Shown here: piece by piece, positions 22,201 through 31,600 of the stretch
Layout: every line of letters begins with the position of its first letter
How positions within the stretch are numbered: position 1 is the first letter of the stretch
NCBI GenBank assembly: GCA_963555705.1
Contig: OY743168.1
Location: 20,404,139-20,468,138, forward strand
Direction: 5' to 3'
DNA: 64,000 nt
Origin: Ligustrum vulgare
Lineage: Eukaryota; Streptophyta; Magnoliopsida; Lamiales; Oleaceae
Notes under the pieces: model-generated
The model's input: only the letters and a program-made list of their open reading frames with translations
The model's database searches: none
What the model was told of the DNA's origin: nothing
Translations under genes and position numbers: made by a program

Positions 22201-24463
22201 TTTTCAATTAATGATGTCACAAATGCATGGCACGACTTCCTATTCTGATGAAAAAGTCACAAAAAATAAAAATAAATGCTGGACATGACTGTGATGTCAA
22301 AATGATTTTTTAAAGCTTCAGATTGCAACATGTTACAATATCATCCTCCTACAGTCCTACTTTATGCTTGTGGTTCTGTAACATCCAATCCTTTGTTACA
22401 TCAGTTAGAAAGTCCACTAAAACTTGACTGTAATCGATATTGATATCTCTAACTAGAATTCTCAATGGTTTTATTGTCCTTTGTTCCCTTGATATTTCAA
22501 TAATCGTGCACCATCACAATTCTTTCCTACAGATAATGCAGTTGCATATATCAAGCTAGTCTGCTTCCATAAATAAATGTCTGCCCACATGCATGCACAT
22601 ACTAGTAACTACATATTTATTGAATATTTAAATTTTCCTCTCTGATCCAAAAATAGTGTTCCCTTCTCAGAAAGAATTACTGAGCTGCCTTTTACTTCAA
22701 AAGACATGGTGTGACGACAACAATCTTGCTCATTTGTTTTGAGCAGAAAAATTAAATGTCATATCAAAAATCAACTTCTCAACTCTAGCCTAAAAATATG
22801 TGTCTGTTAAACCATACCATTTAATTATTGAATGAATGCAAAATATATTTATTGGAATCAAGTGGGTGTAAAATATTCACTATAAATTAGAGGCCATCTA
22901 GAAAGAGTAAAAGACAATAGAATAAGGTATTCAAATAAATAAATTTAAGCCTTTGGATTGATTGCATGATATGGATAGTCTCCATTTCCAATGTCTACCA
23001 TATGAGTTTCTCCTACCTGAAAATGTACCAGTCTTTTCCACGGCAGTCAAGATTTAAACTGAAGTCTGAAGTTTAAGACATGTTAACTGCCAGATTTGTT
23101 TTTATAAATGACTAATTTTCAATTCCAGAACAAGATAGAAGAAACAATATTCCAGATGACAAGATTATGACTAACCCATCAAATATATTAAACACAGCCC
23201 AAATTATACAAGTACCAATATATTATGTACACATAAAAATCATCCTTAACAACAGTAAACAATGAACAAGTTCCATACCTGAAATTGCCAAAAGCCAGCT
23301 TTAGCTTCTCTTTCACTAGCCAATTTTGCCAAAGAATTTGCAAAATTCTGAGTCTCCATGGGATCAATATCTATACAAACGAGCTTCTCTCTACACGATT
23401 GGCAGACGCCAGTCTCATCCATCTGGGTTCTCACGACTCTCCATTTCCCTTCCCCCAACCACCCTTGTCCATGCCATCCACCCCCTCCCTTCACAACTCC
23501 TTCCTTCACCTTTTCTACATTCCAAATCTCCGCTCCAACCTCCGCCGCCCTATCTGACCTAAACCAATCCTCCACCACACTGGCAGTCTCCTCTGACACC
23601 TGCCTCACAGTGGCTCTCAACCTATGAACCATCTCATACACTTTCTCCTCCCTCTTGATATCAGAACTAACCCTCAAAAGTGCTGAAAGCTCAGGCTCTT
23701 CGGCTGAGACCTTGTTATCCACCATATGGGCATCCACCTCATATGCCTTATCAGCCATTGCCTTCTCACAAAACTCAAACAATGCTGGCCCATAAGACCT
23801 CAACTTTGGAACTATTCCATGATTCTTCATTTCCTTAACCAGCTCAAAAGCCATTTCTGGGTCTTTCTTAGCTGCCGCCAATCTAGAAGCATTGGTAAAT
23901 GTAGCTTCATTTGGAACCACTTTATCCAACCGCATCTGTTTAAAAATCTCAAAGCCCTTTTCCAAACCTACAAAATTATCCGTGTCCTGCCTGCTACCAT
24001 CATTATTTGGTGAACATAAATAAAGCAAAACATTATAATGATGTACATTGAGTTGAATATTACTTGCCCTCGCCTCATTGTAAAGGCGAATGGCCTCGGA
24101 AAAGTCACCATGTTTTGAGCATTGGTCGAGCTTGTGGCGGAGTACACTTTCTGGGGCCTCGTATTGGGCTTTTTTCTTTGATTTTTTATGGACTGAATTT
24201 GTGGGATTTTGAAGGAGAGATGCTGAGGTGGACAATTGGCTTGTCATTTTGGTCCTGGAAAGAGGCCTTCTGTGTTGGCTTTCGGCATTATTCTTTACGA
24301 GGGAACGGTAGTGGTGGAGGTGTCGAAATGATTTACGATGGAGAAACAATGATTTTGAGGTTTTGGAGAAAAGGGGGAAAAGAGATGAGGTTTTAGGGCA
24401 AAGATAAGCCACATGAAAGAGCATCCCTGGAGGAAGGGGAGAACTTTCAGTTTTAACACTCAC
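19220..24463 (-). CDS. PRORP1: protein-only RNase P 1 (PRORP1), organellar, six exons
   Basis: This gene encodes the single-protein RNase P that cuts the 5' leader from pre-tRNAs in mitochondria and chloroplasts. The minus-strand coding exons are 24463-23279, 22112-22023, 21523-21342, 21110-20990, 19479-19411 and 19321-19220. All introns are GT..AG and the exons join in frame to 582 residues, close to the usual 570-odd. Residues 1-60 are Ser/Arg/His-rich, like a transit peptide. PPR-like helices follow (about 100-330), then the zinc platform C354, C357, H557 and C574, and the NYN metallonuclease with D409 (DGANVGL), D484/D485 (SNDDWYW) and D503 (TNDEMRDH). The spacing matches Arabidopsis PRORP1 within one residue. 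Met14 (24424) is an alternative start and leaves a cleaner transit peptide. Exon 2 uses the acceptor at 22113; an upstream AG near 22169 would bring a stop in frame. Intron 4 holds a solo LTR and a MITE. Confidence 0.95.
20436..20718 (-). mobile_element. solo LTR in PRORP1 intron 4
   Basis: This is a 283-bp block that starts TG and ends CA on the plus strand (TGTAGGATGCAG ... CCCATCACA). The six-base direct repeat AAGTGC flanks it (20430-20435 and 20719-20724). On the minus strand it has TATATAAAGGG followed by AATAAA, as expected for LTR promoter and polyadenylation signals. It therefore lies in the same orientation as PRORP1. No internal retroelement sequence is attached, so it is a solo LTR left by recombination. 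Confidence 0.8.
20451..20522 (+). repeat. purine tract ending in G20
   Basis: Nearly 50 purines (GAGAGAGGAGAAAGAGAAG and onward) lead, after AACTT, into 20 consecutive G at 20503-20522. On the PRORP1 sense strand this is C20 followed by a pyrimidine-rich tract. It lies inside the solo LTR. Runs of this kind can form quadruplex or triplex DNA, and their length is often uncertain in assemblies. Confidence 0.9.
20787..20950. mobile_element. Tourist-like MITE in PRORP1 intron 4, TAA target duplication
   Basis: The ends GCTCTTGTTTAGTGGGG and, in reverse complement, CAGCTTGTTTGGTTTTG lead into a shared GATTAAAATC block. TAA flanks both sides (20784-20786 and 20951-20953). It lies only about 40 bp downstream of PRORP1 exon 4, close to the intron donor. 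Relatives lie at 15500-15675 and 25404-25560. Confidence 0.75.
21690..21746 (+). repeat. 28-29-bp tandem duplication in PRORP1 intron 2
   Basis: GGAAGAGTGGAAGAGACAAC occurs twice in tandem, followed by AAAAG each time, in the intron between exons 2 and 3. Confidence 0.8.
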
Positions 24464-24721
24464 CGCAGCTCAGAGTAATGTTATTGATGAAATTCGTTTA
24501 TAAATTGACGTGACAGCCTCGTCATAAATGATCCCTGCAAAATTCAAGGCAATGAGTTCAATCTGTGCAATATTTATAAGAGCTTTAGGTGAGATTCTAC
24601 CGTACACAAGCAGATTGTGGAACCTAAGGTGCTGTTCTCTTGGCTGTTTTCATGGTGTTTTCAATTTTCAATTTTCGAAAATACTAAAAACTTGTTTACT
24701 TGCACACAAGGGTTTCATGTC
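24464..24721. promoter_or_regulatory. PRORP1 upstream region
   Basis: This is the short interval between the PRORP1 start codon and the ClpB pseudogene. On the minus strand it should hold the PRORP1 5' UTR and core promoter. No clear TATA box at a fixed distance was identified. The plus-strand ORF at 24528-24755 runs into the pseudogene and is not proposed as a gene. Confidence 0.4.
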
Positions 24722-25230
24722 TTCGAGTAACGGACTCACTAGGGTCGCATCGTAAGTCACCAACACTGTTATCATTATGACATTAAATGTCAGTTCAAAA
24801 CACAGATGATGATACCTTGCCTAAGGAGATGACTTATGAAACTATAATGGAAACAGTAGCAGAGGCTGCAGCCTGCAAGGTCTATTTTCCACCCTGAATT
24901 CATGAACCATGTTGATGAATACATACTTTTCCAGCCTCTTGTCCGCAAATAGCTTAGCAGTATTGTCAGGTTAAGTCGGAAGAAGTATAAGAAAAGAGAG
25001 CAGATCGGAAGATGAAGATTCAGGTGAGCAATTTCGCAGTTGAACTACTTGGATCCGGTGCCAGACCAGTGAAGCCTGTGATTCAACAATATGTTGAAGA
25101 GCTTGCCAAGGGAATCCTGAGAGGAGACTAAGGATGAGGACACGGTGTTGATAGATACAGAAGTCGTGGCATTTGGAAACGGTCAGCTTCCACAATAGAA
25201 GCTAGTCTTCAGAAATAGTCTGGTTCAAAT
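24722..25230 (+). pseudogene. ClpB (Hsp100) C-terminal pseudogene fragment
   Basis: Reading across frameshifts gives RVTDSLG, TNTVIIMTLNV, DDDTLPKEMTYETI, then FHPEFMNHVDEYILFQPL, then IVRL, RPVKPVIQQYVE-like, ELAKGILRGD and DEDTVLIDTEVVAFGNGQLP. In this order these match the second AAA+ domain (sensor and arginine-finger region) and C-terminal domain of plant organellar or bacterial-type ClpB disaggregases. There are several frameshifts and stops and nothing upstream of the second AAA+ domain, so it cannot work. No intron is seen across the stretch. It lies head to head with PRORP1, about 260 bp from its start codon. Confidence 0.85.
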
Positions 25231-25403
25231 ACATTCTATGAAAACCGAGGAGCTTTTTCTCAGTCGCTGTGAAGAATTGACACGTCTCTTCTATGTACTA
25301 ACAGAAAATATTTACTACAGATCAAGCGAAGTCAGTGCAAAAAGATAATTAAGAAAACTTCTAACCCTTTGAATGTCAAAAACCATTACTACATACAATT
25401 AAT

Positions 25404-25560
25404 GATTCCCTTGATTGGTTTCCCTAAAAAAATTGATAAAGATTTAAGTCAATAAATAATTTTAACTACATATTTCATCGGACCCACAATTTTTCAACAA
25501 TTCATTTCATCAACTTTTAACAAAATTTACTAAAAATTTGATTTTTACCATTTGCCAAAC
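25404..25560 (-). mobile_element. MITE, family of 20787-20950
   Basis: Read on the minus strand it carries CCCTTGTTTGGCAAATGG, AATTGTGGGTCC, TTATTGACTTAAATC and the closing CAATCAAGGG. The blocks are in the same order as in the 20787-20950 element. The terminal repeats are weak and the target duplication was not resolved. Confidence 0.55.
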
Positions 25561-25569
25561 AAGGGTCAC

Positions 25570-27060
25570 TGAAAGGTTTTGCACTCAAGGACCCTCACCT
25601 CAGTGAGTCAACTTTTTTGACTAGAAAAACTCATCACATGCAAGGATATATTACACCGGGAACTTTGATCAAACAAGTGGTGATCATAAAACAGCTACAG
25701 ATATCATAATCTACGGAAACTTGGCAAAGTTATGTGGCATGTCGAAAACATTACATGAATGATAAAACAGAAAGGGAAATTACAGGCTAGATTAACCAAT
25801 GAACAAATTATTTGTCACCTTGAAATGAAAGAGGATATTAATGTATATGCAGCTGCAGATCCATGAATACTGGTCGGCAAGGGCTGCCGTTGACTGTCGA
25901 TCGTCAACTACCGCAATAACGAGATTATTTATTAACCCTCTCTTCAAAACCCTCGATGACTCACAAAACACCCAACTGAGGGGTGGCTGAGAACTGAGTC
26001 TGTTCCACCCAGCCACCATAAACAACCCCTCTTCCTTTAACCCTCTGGCAGTGCTTCTTCTATGGACTATGGAATTTGCACCTGGAGGTTTTGAAAGGAC
26101 AATGAAAAATAGGAGTCCATCATCTCAAAACCCAGAAAGAGGTCTTGAGATGGGTTCATTTGGAGAATCAATTGGCTCCCAAATGCGCAGTACACCACAG
26201 ATTTTGGCTCAAATTGGCCCTCTCATGATTTGGGATTTTTTATTTACTCACACACAATCATGAATTACACGAGCAATTAAATTATATATCAAAACCATTT
26301 TAACCAAAAATCATTAAATATTTCAACTAGAGAAGTTACAGCTAACAGCATAAAAGAAGGAAGCAGTGTTATTGCATACCCCCGCGGAGGTAGAAGCGGC
26401 AGCCGGCAGGTGTAATCAGTGGCGGAGCAGGACTGAAGGCGCAGGGGAGGAGCCAGAAATTTCTTTCAGTGCGGGCAAAAATTAATCGAGCTAGAGGAGA
26501 GGGCTGCCCACGAAAAAAAAAATTCAGAGAAAAAATAAAAATAAAGAGAATTTTATTTCACAAATGACAAGTAAACAAATTTTAACTTACACGTAACAAA
26601 TATAAAAAATCAATTTCTCAAAAGTTAGGTATCAAAGCAAAAAATATAAAATAATTTAATAATAAAACACCATAAAAAAACTATATACCTCAAAGTCGTT
26701 CTTTTGCAAGTTTTCATACTTTAAAATTGTTGTACAATAGCTTCGTGTTATCAATCTTCAAAAATATATATTTTTCTACATAAACAACGAGACTATTATT
26801 CATCCACTTATCACCCATTTTAAAGAATCTCTCTAAGGTAGACTTGATTTTTTCCAATTAAAATAAACAAGTGATAATTAAAGACTCACAAATGAACTTC
26901 ACAAATCAAAAGCCACAAATCTCAAATCAAATCAAATCAACTCCACAAACCACAATATTTAACAATAAAATATCAAGTAAAACTAATCAAATCAATTAAA
27001 CAAAAACCCCAAATTTAATGCCTAACAAGGATTTAATTCATAACCTACATTAATTAGAGA
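25570..27060. other. unidentified stretch
   Basis: No recognised gene. The small ORFs at 25792-26025 (minus) and 26051-26263 (plus) have no recognisable motif. A GC-rich patch at 26380-26510 contains CAGTGGCGGAGCAGG and GGAGGAGCCAGAAATTTC, a kind of sequence often met at ends of plant DNA transposons. The possible partner GGGCTCCACCCCTAGG at about 27938 was not confirmed. Confidence 0.35.
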
Positions 27061-27067
27061 TTATTTA

Positions 27068-27234
27068 GCCTTTGTTTGATTCCCATTATTTCTCATTAAA
27101 TTTTTTCTACAGTAATCAATTCTAACCATCCCAAAAAGTTAAGCCCACAATTTTTTAATTTTCAAACCACTTTTTAATCATTAGATTTCCAAAATCCAAA
27201 TTATAATTTGAAAGAATGGGAATCAAACAAAGGC
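27068..27234. mobile_element. Tourist-like MITE, 167 bp, TTA target duplication
   Basis: The ends are GCCTTTGTTTGATTCCCATT on both sides in inverted orientation. TTA flanks it (27065-27067 and 27235-27237). The interior, including TTTTTCTACAGTAATCAATTC and AAGCCCACAATTTTTTA, is the reverse complement of the interior of the 17783-17957 element, so it is the same family in opposite orientation. Confidence 0.9.
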
Positions 27235-27534
27235 TTATATTGTTTGCACCATAAAATATTGTCTACGAGTCCCCCTGCAAATCTGAATCTCATCACGATT
27301 CACATTCTTGTGTTTCAACATCAAATTCAAAACTCAAAAGAGTCGAGTCACGTAATACAAAATCAGGATTAGGGTTTATAGTTTATCATGGACGAATCAG
27401 ATTGGAAATAGAAAAGGCTTTCAAGGATGTGGAGGTTCCATCATGGAAGAGTGAAGAATCAAATAACATATTTACAATTATTAACGTGGTGGAAATCAAA
27501 ATTGGTCAAATGGGACTTGCCTGAGTGGCCTCAA

Positions 27535-27948
27535 TTAATCAGTTGAATTACAGGTTACAGCCTCCGAGCCTCGAGCAGGAGCAGGGGCGGTCCGGCGGAG
27601 AGTTTTGCCTAAGTCGACGAGAGGGAAGCGGAGGAGAATGGAGGCGGCGGCGGCCGGCGGAGTTGGTGATTCAGTGGTTGTGAAGTCCTTCAGAGTGGAA
27701 GACAGGTTAGACAGCTGAGGGAAGTGGTTGAACACTTGAAGTGTTGAGGCAGTGAGGCTGAATTGTCTTTTGCTGTGAAGGCGTGATGAGGACTGTGCTT
27801 CAGCAGTTGAATGTTGGGCTGGGAATGGGAAGGAGTTGGTATTGGGCCAACAAATGGCCCAAATAACCAATATTTTTCTTTGGACTGCGAAGGGCAGTTC
27901 CAAGTCCAGCGCGGTCCAACACCTGCACTGGACCTGAATGGGCTCCAC
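27535..27948 (-). CDS. unrecognised 137-codon ORF
   Basis: The C-terminal half has a Pro/Ala/Ser-rich, protein-like composition (TPPAAAASILLRFPLVDLG). The region is GC-rich compared with its surroundings, which may reflect a real exon or a transposon end. No motif was recognised. It overlaps nothing else known and lies next to the hAT-like MITE at 27977. Confidence 0.25.
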   Translation of the reverse strand: MEPIQVQCRCWTALDLELPFAVQRKILVIWAICWPNTNSFPFPAQHSTAEAQSSSRLHSKRQFSLTASTLQVFNHFPQLSNLSSTLKDFTTTESPTPPAAAASILLRFPLVDLGKTLRRTAPAPARGSEAVTCNSTD

Positions 27949-27976
27949 CCCTAGGTGGACGGGCAGCTGACAGGAA

Positions 27977-28326
27977 TAGTGATGACAACGGGGTGAGTTC
28001 GAGTCGGGTCTCTCCTACCTGTGTCCCGCCTCGCAAAATTTTTTAAAACTCAAGCCCACCACCCATCCCGCGAATTTCGGGACGGGTCGGGGTTGGGGCT
28101 GGTCATTCCCGCTATCTCGTTTAATTTTTTTTGAGTATTTTTTTTTATTTTATTTATTTTAATCAGGAGGGGTTCGGCTCGAGGTGGCCAAACCCACCCC
28201 CGTGACTTGATCGAGTAGCGAAAACCCATCCCATACCCGCCCTGCAGGTTAGCGGGGCGGGTTTTTTTTCCGCCCAATTTGGATTGAGTTCGGGTTGAGT
28301 TTTTTTTTTTTTTTTTACCATCTCTA
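27977..28326. mobile_element. GC-ended hAT-like MITE, about 350 bp
   Basis: The left end is TAGTGATGACAACGGGG and the reverse complement of the right end is TAGAGATGGTAAAA, matching the family of 17130-17543. Internal GGGACGGGTCGGGGTTGGGG and GCGGGGCGGG blocks flank a T/A-rich core. The flanking 8-mers do not match, so the insertion footprint has decayed or an end is misplaced by a few bases. Confidence 0.6.
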
Positions 28327-28712
28327 AACATGAGAGATCTCACTTTGGAGTCTCCAATCGTCGAAAAAATTGTAGGGAAAATTACATGAGGACCTGCCTT
28401 TCGAAGTTACTGTTTAAAGTTCTGGTGTACCACAATTTTTTATTTTTTTTTAACTTTTCAGGTGTAAATTAATTATTAATTAATACAATTAAAATTAACT
28501 ACTTCAACATAATTAATAATTAAAACAAATCTACAACGCCACACAATACCATACAAGCCATAATTTCCTCCCAATTTACTATCTCCTCGACATTTACCAC
28601 CCTCGTTTCGTTTACCATCCCCCAACCCCGATCGAAGCAGTAAACGCAGAGAAGAAACTGTAGCGACTGGGTCAGCGGTGCTACGTGGCGCTACGCCGAA
28701 GGATGCGCGAAG
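28327..28712. other. unidentified sequence beside Copia insertion
   Basis: AT-rich up to 28540, then GC-richer with CCATCCCCCAACCCCG and CGGTGCTACGTGGCGC up to the LTR at 28713. It may be a leader or exon disrupted by the Copia insertion, since GC-rich sequence resumes at 33609. No protein was recognised. Confidence 0.35.
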
Positions 28713-28926
28713 TATTAGGAAGTAAATCTTTTATTAGGAGAATGTTTCTTTGACTATGTAAATATGTAGCTAATTTTGTGCAGTTTGTTATTCCTTCCTT
28801 TCTCATTGCTTGATTTACGTGTAAATATCTTGTAACAAATCCCTTAATTATGGGATCATCTTTGGCTATTAAAGGCCAGGTAATAGCAATGGCAAAACAA
28901 GCTTTTCTGATAATTCAAATTTATTA
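28713..28926 (+). repeat. 5' LTR of Copia element
   Basis: 214 bp, running from TATTAGGAAGTAAATC to CAAATTTATTA. It is identical to the 3' LTR except for ATGGCAAAAC here against ATGGAAAAAC there. Confidence 0.95.
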
Positions 28927-28951
28927 TGGTATCAGAACCTTGGTGTTCTTA

Positions 28952-28954
<3 letters not shown>

Positions 28955-29042
<88 letters not shown>
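28955..29042. repeat. compound CA/TA microsatellite in Copia leader
   Basis: A run of about 27 CA units is followed by about 16 AT units, between the primer site and the gag start codon. Any ORF reading through it (Thr-His, Tyr-Ile repeats) is an artefact. Confidence 0.95.
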
Positions 29043-29046
<4 letters not shown>

Positions 29047-29058
29047 TTTTTTTTCGTT

Positions 29059-29988
29059 ATGGCCAAAGATGGTGAAAAGTCAGACGGACGTCCACCATCT
29101 CCATTCACCGATCCCACTTCGCCATACTTCCTTCATCCATCGTCCAATCCAGGTTCTGTTTTGACTCAAATTAAATTGAAAGGAGAAAATTATTCTGCTT
29201 GGAAACAAGCTATTAATTTGGCTTTGCGATCTCAAAATAAGTTAGGTTTCATTGATGGTTCTATTGTCAAACCCGACAAATCTGATTCAAATTTTCTCGC
29301 TTGGGAAATAGTTAACTCTATGTTATGTTCCTGGATTGCGAACTCTCTAGATGATTCTATTAGAGCCACTGTGTCTCGACTTAGTACTGTTAAAATATTG
29401 TGGGAGTGTCTCAAAACTCGTTATTCTATTAAGAATGGCCCCAAGATTTATAAAATTTGGTCTGATCTTACTTTGACTAAACAAGCAGGTGCCTCGGTCA
29501 TGTCATATTATACACAATTTCTGGGTATGTGGGAAGACCTTAGTAATATATCTCCTCTAGAGACTTGTACTTGTGAAAATGGGTCATCTATTGCTACATG
29601 GTTTAATAATCTCAAAACCCATCAATTTCTCATGGGGTTAGATGAATCCTATAGTGCTTTGCGTACCCAGATTATTAATATTGAGCCTCTTCTTGATCTT
29701 GACCGGGTTTATGCTATGGTGAGCCAAGAAGAAAGTCATCTCTCCGTTCTTCAACCGAGGGATAATAGCCCTACTGTCGGTTTTGCAGTCCAATCAAAAG
29801 CCTCAGCTTCACCCACTGTCCATGGTGGCAGGCCTTATTGCACCTTTTGTGAGCGTCAAGGGTACGACTTCGACAAGTGTTGGACTAGGCTGGGTATTTC
29901 TCCGGCATCCAACCGGGGACAAGGACGTGGCAGGGGGCGACAGTCCTCTCAGTCACGTGCGCCTTCCTTCGCTGCAGCAGCCCAGTAG
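29059..29988 (+). CDS. Copia gag, ends at a premature TAG
   Basis: This is a 309-codon gag. The N-terminal domain is typical of Copia gag (VLTQIKLKGENYSAWKQAI at about residues 33-52), and a capsid-like helical region follows. A degenerate zinc knuckle (CTFCERQGYDFDKC, about 262-275) has Tyr where the metal-binding His should be. A Gly/Arg-rich tail precedes the TAG at 29986-29988. The frame continues past the stop into the protease, so the TAG (probably CAG to TAG) interrupts the polyprotein. Confidence 0.85.
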   Translation: MAKDGEKSDGRPPSPFTDPTSPYFLHPSSNPGSVLTQIKLKGENYSAWKQAINLALRSQNKLGFIDGSIVKPDKSDSNFLAWEIVNSMLCSWIANSLDDSIRATVSRLSTVKILWECLKTRYSIKNGPKIYKIWSDLTLTKQAGASVMSYYTQFLGMWEDLSNISPLETCTCENGSSIATWFNNLKTHQFLMGLDESYSALRTQIINIEPLLDLDRVYAMVSQEESHLSVLQPRDNSPTVGFAVQSKASASPTVHGGRPYCTFCERQGYDFDKCWTRLGISPASNRGQGRGRGRQSSQSRAPSFAAAAQ

Positions 29989-30485
29989 GCCACACAGACC
30001 CCTGCTGGTGCGCCATCTGTAGCCCCATCTTCAGCTCCTACCGCAGGCAGTCTAGGGCTTACAGCCGACCAAGTTCATCGTCTCTTGGCTCTAATTGAGT
30101 CCAGTCCTGAAAATGATAAAATGTCTGGTAAGAATATTAGTGATGTTTCTTGGCTTATTGATAGTGATGCATCCCATCATATGACGGGTCATATTTCACT
30201 TTTGTCAAATGTTTGAGATATTTTACCTTCTCCTGTTGGGCTTCCGGATGGTGAGAAAACTTCTGCAGTAAAAGAGGGCTCTTGTGTCTTAAAATCTGGG
30301 CTCACTCTTCATCATGTGTTGTTTGTGCCCAATCTTGCTGTCAATTTGATTTCTTTCAGTAAATTAATTTGTGATGCCAATTGTCTTATGACATTCACCG
30401 ATCGATTGTGTATTTTGCAGGACCGCACCACGAGGAGCCCGATTGGACTGGGTGAGTCACGAGGAGGGGTGTACCACTATCACCG
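29989..30485 (+). pseudogene. Copia protease segment, defective
   Basis: It continues the gag frame and reads WLIDSDASHHMTG at about 30150-30186. The catalytic motif is normally D-S/T-G; here the Gly is Asp, which should inactivate the aspartic protease. A TGA at 30214-30216 follows. Downstream come the usual VLFVPNLAVNLISFSKL and YHYHR before the frame is lost near 30484. Confidence 0.8.
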
Positions 30486-31600
30486 GTGACGGTAGCGTCC
30501 GCCTCAGTAGCTCGAGTACATGAGTCATATGAGACATGGCATCGCCGGTTGGGTCATCCGTCTTCTAAACCCATGTCATATTTATATGTTGATGGCAATA
30601 AGGTCGTTGTTCCTGACCATCTTTCCATCTGTGATATTTGTTGTCGAGCCAAACAAACTCGATCTTGCTTTCTTATTAGTACCAATTGTGCTAAAGACGA
30701 GTTTGATTTAATTCATTGTGATATTTGGGGTCCTTATCGCAAGTCTATTATTTCTGGTGCAACTTATTTTCTTACTATTATGGATGATTTTAGTCATGCT
30801 GTTTGGGTCTATTTGATGCATGATAAAGGTGAAGCTAGTTTATTGTTGAGACAATTTTGTGCTATGGTCAAAACACAGTTTGCAAAATCTGTCAAATGAT
30901 TCGTAGTGATAATGGTTTGGAATTTACTTCCACTTCTATGACTACCTTTTATGGTCAACATGGGATTATTCACCAAACCAGCCTCGTTGATACACCACAA
31001 CAAAATGGTCGTGTTGAAAGGAAACACCGTCATGTTCTAGAAGTTGCCCGGGCTTTATTGTTTCAAGCTTCCTTGCCTATTGAATTTTGGGGGGAGTGTG
31101 TTCTTACCACCGCACATTTAATAAACCGTACCCCCACACCTCTTTTGAACGGCCTTATTCCACATGAAAAATTATTCTCCACACCACCTAATTTTACACA
31201 CCTTCGGGTCTTTGGTTGTTTATGTTATGCTCACTACAAAGACCGCTCCAAGGATAAATTCTTCCCCCGTAGTCGTTGTTGTGTGTTCTTGGGTTATTCT
31301 CACGGAAAGAAAGGTTGGAAGGTTATGGATTTGGAGTCTAAAAAGATGTTTGTTAGCCGAGATGTAAAATTCGATGAAAACACATTCCCTTTTGCTACTC
31401 CTCATTCCCAATTAAGCTCTACACCTTCCACCACTATTATTGGATCTGATTGGTCGTGGGAATCCCTTGCTTTTGATAATGTTACACCATCTCACGAGTC
31501 AAGGGAAGCCCTAATGACACCGCCCCACACTCGGTCTCTCACTGCTGCTGAGACCCCCCTGGTCGCCTGCCATGGAACCATCTCCTGTCCCATTATCTGA
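30486..31600 (+). pseudogene. Copia GAG-pre-integrase and integrase, frameshifted
   Basis: The part at 30486-30899 has the zinc-binding pre-integrase region (WHRRLGHPS, then CDICCRAKQTR) and the first catalytic Asp (HCDIWGPY). A frameshift near 30890 moves the reading into 30857-31600. That part has the second Asp (RSDNGLEF), the Glu (GRVERKHRHV) and the C-terminal FGCLCYAHYKDRSK and CVFLGYS motifs. All three DDE residues exist, but not in one frame. Confidence 0.85.

Noticed and set aside
23285..24396. Plus-strand ORFs over PRORP1 exon 1
   Set aside because: Shadow frames of the PRORP1 coding exon, with no homology or start context of their own.
26410..27950. One DNA transposon bounded by GTGGCGGAGC and GGCTCCACCCCT
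   Set aside because: The ends are suggestive, but no target duplication or matching inverted repeat of useful length could be confirmed by eye.
28927..28939. tRNA-Met gene fragment at TGGTATCAGA
   Set aside because: It directly abuts an LTR and is a retrotransposon primer-binding site; no cloverleaf around it. The same holds for 41961-41973 and 61356-61369.
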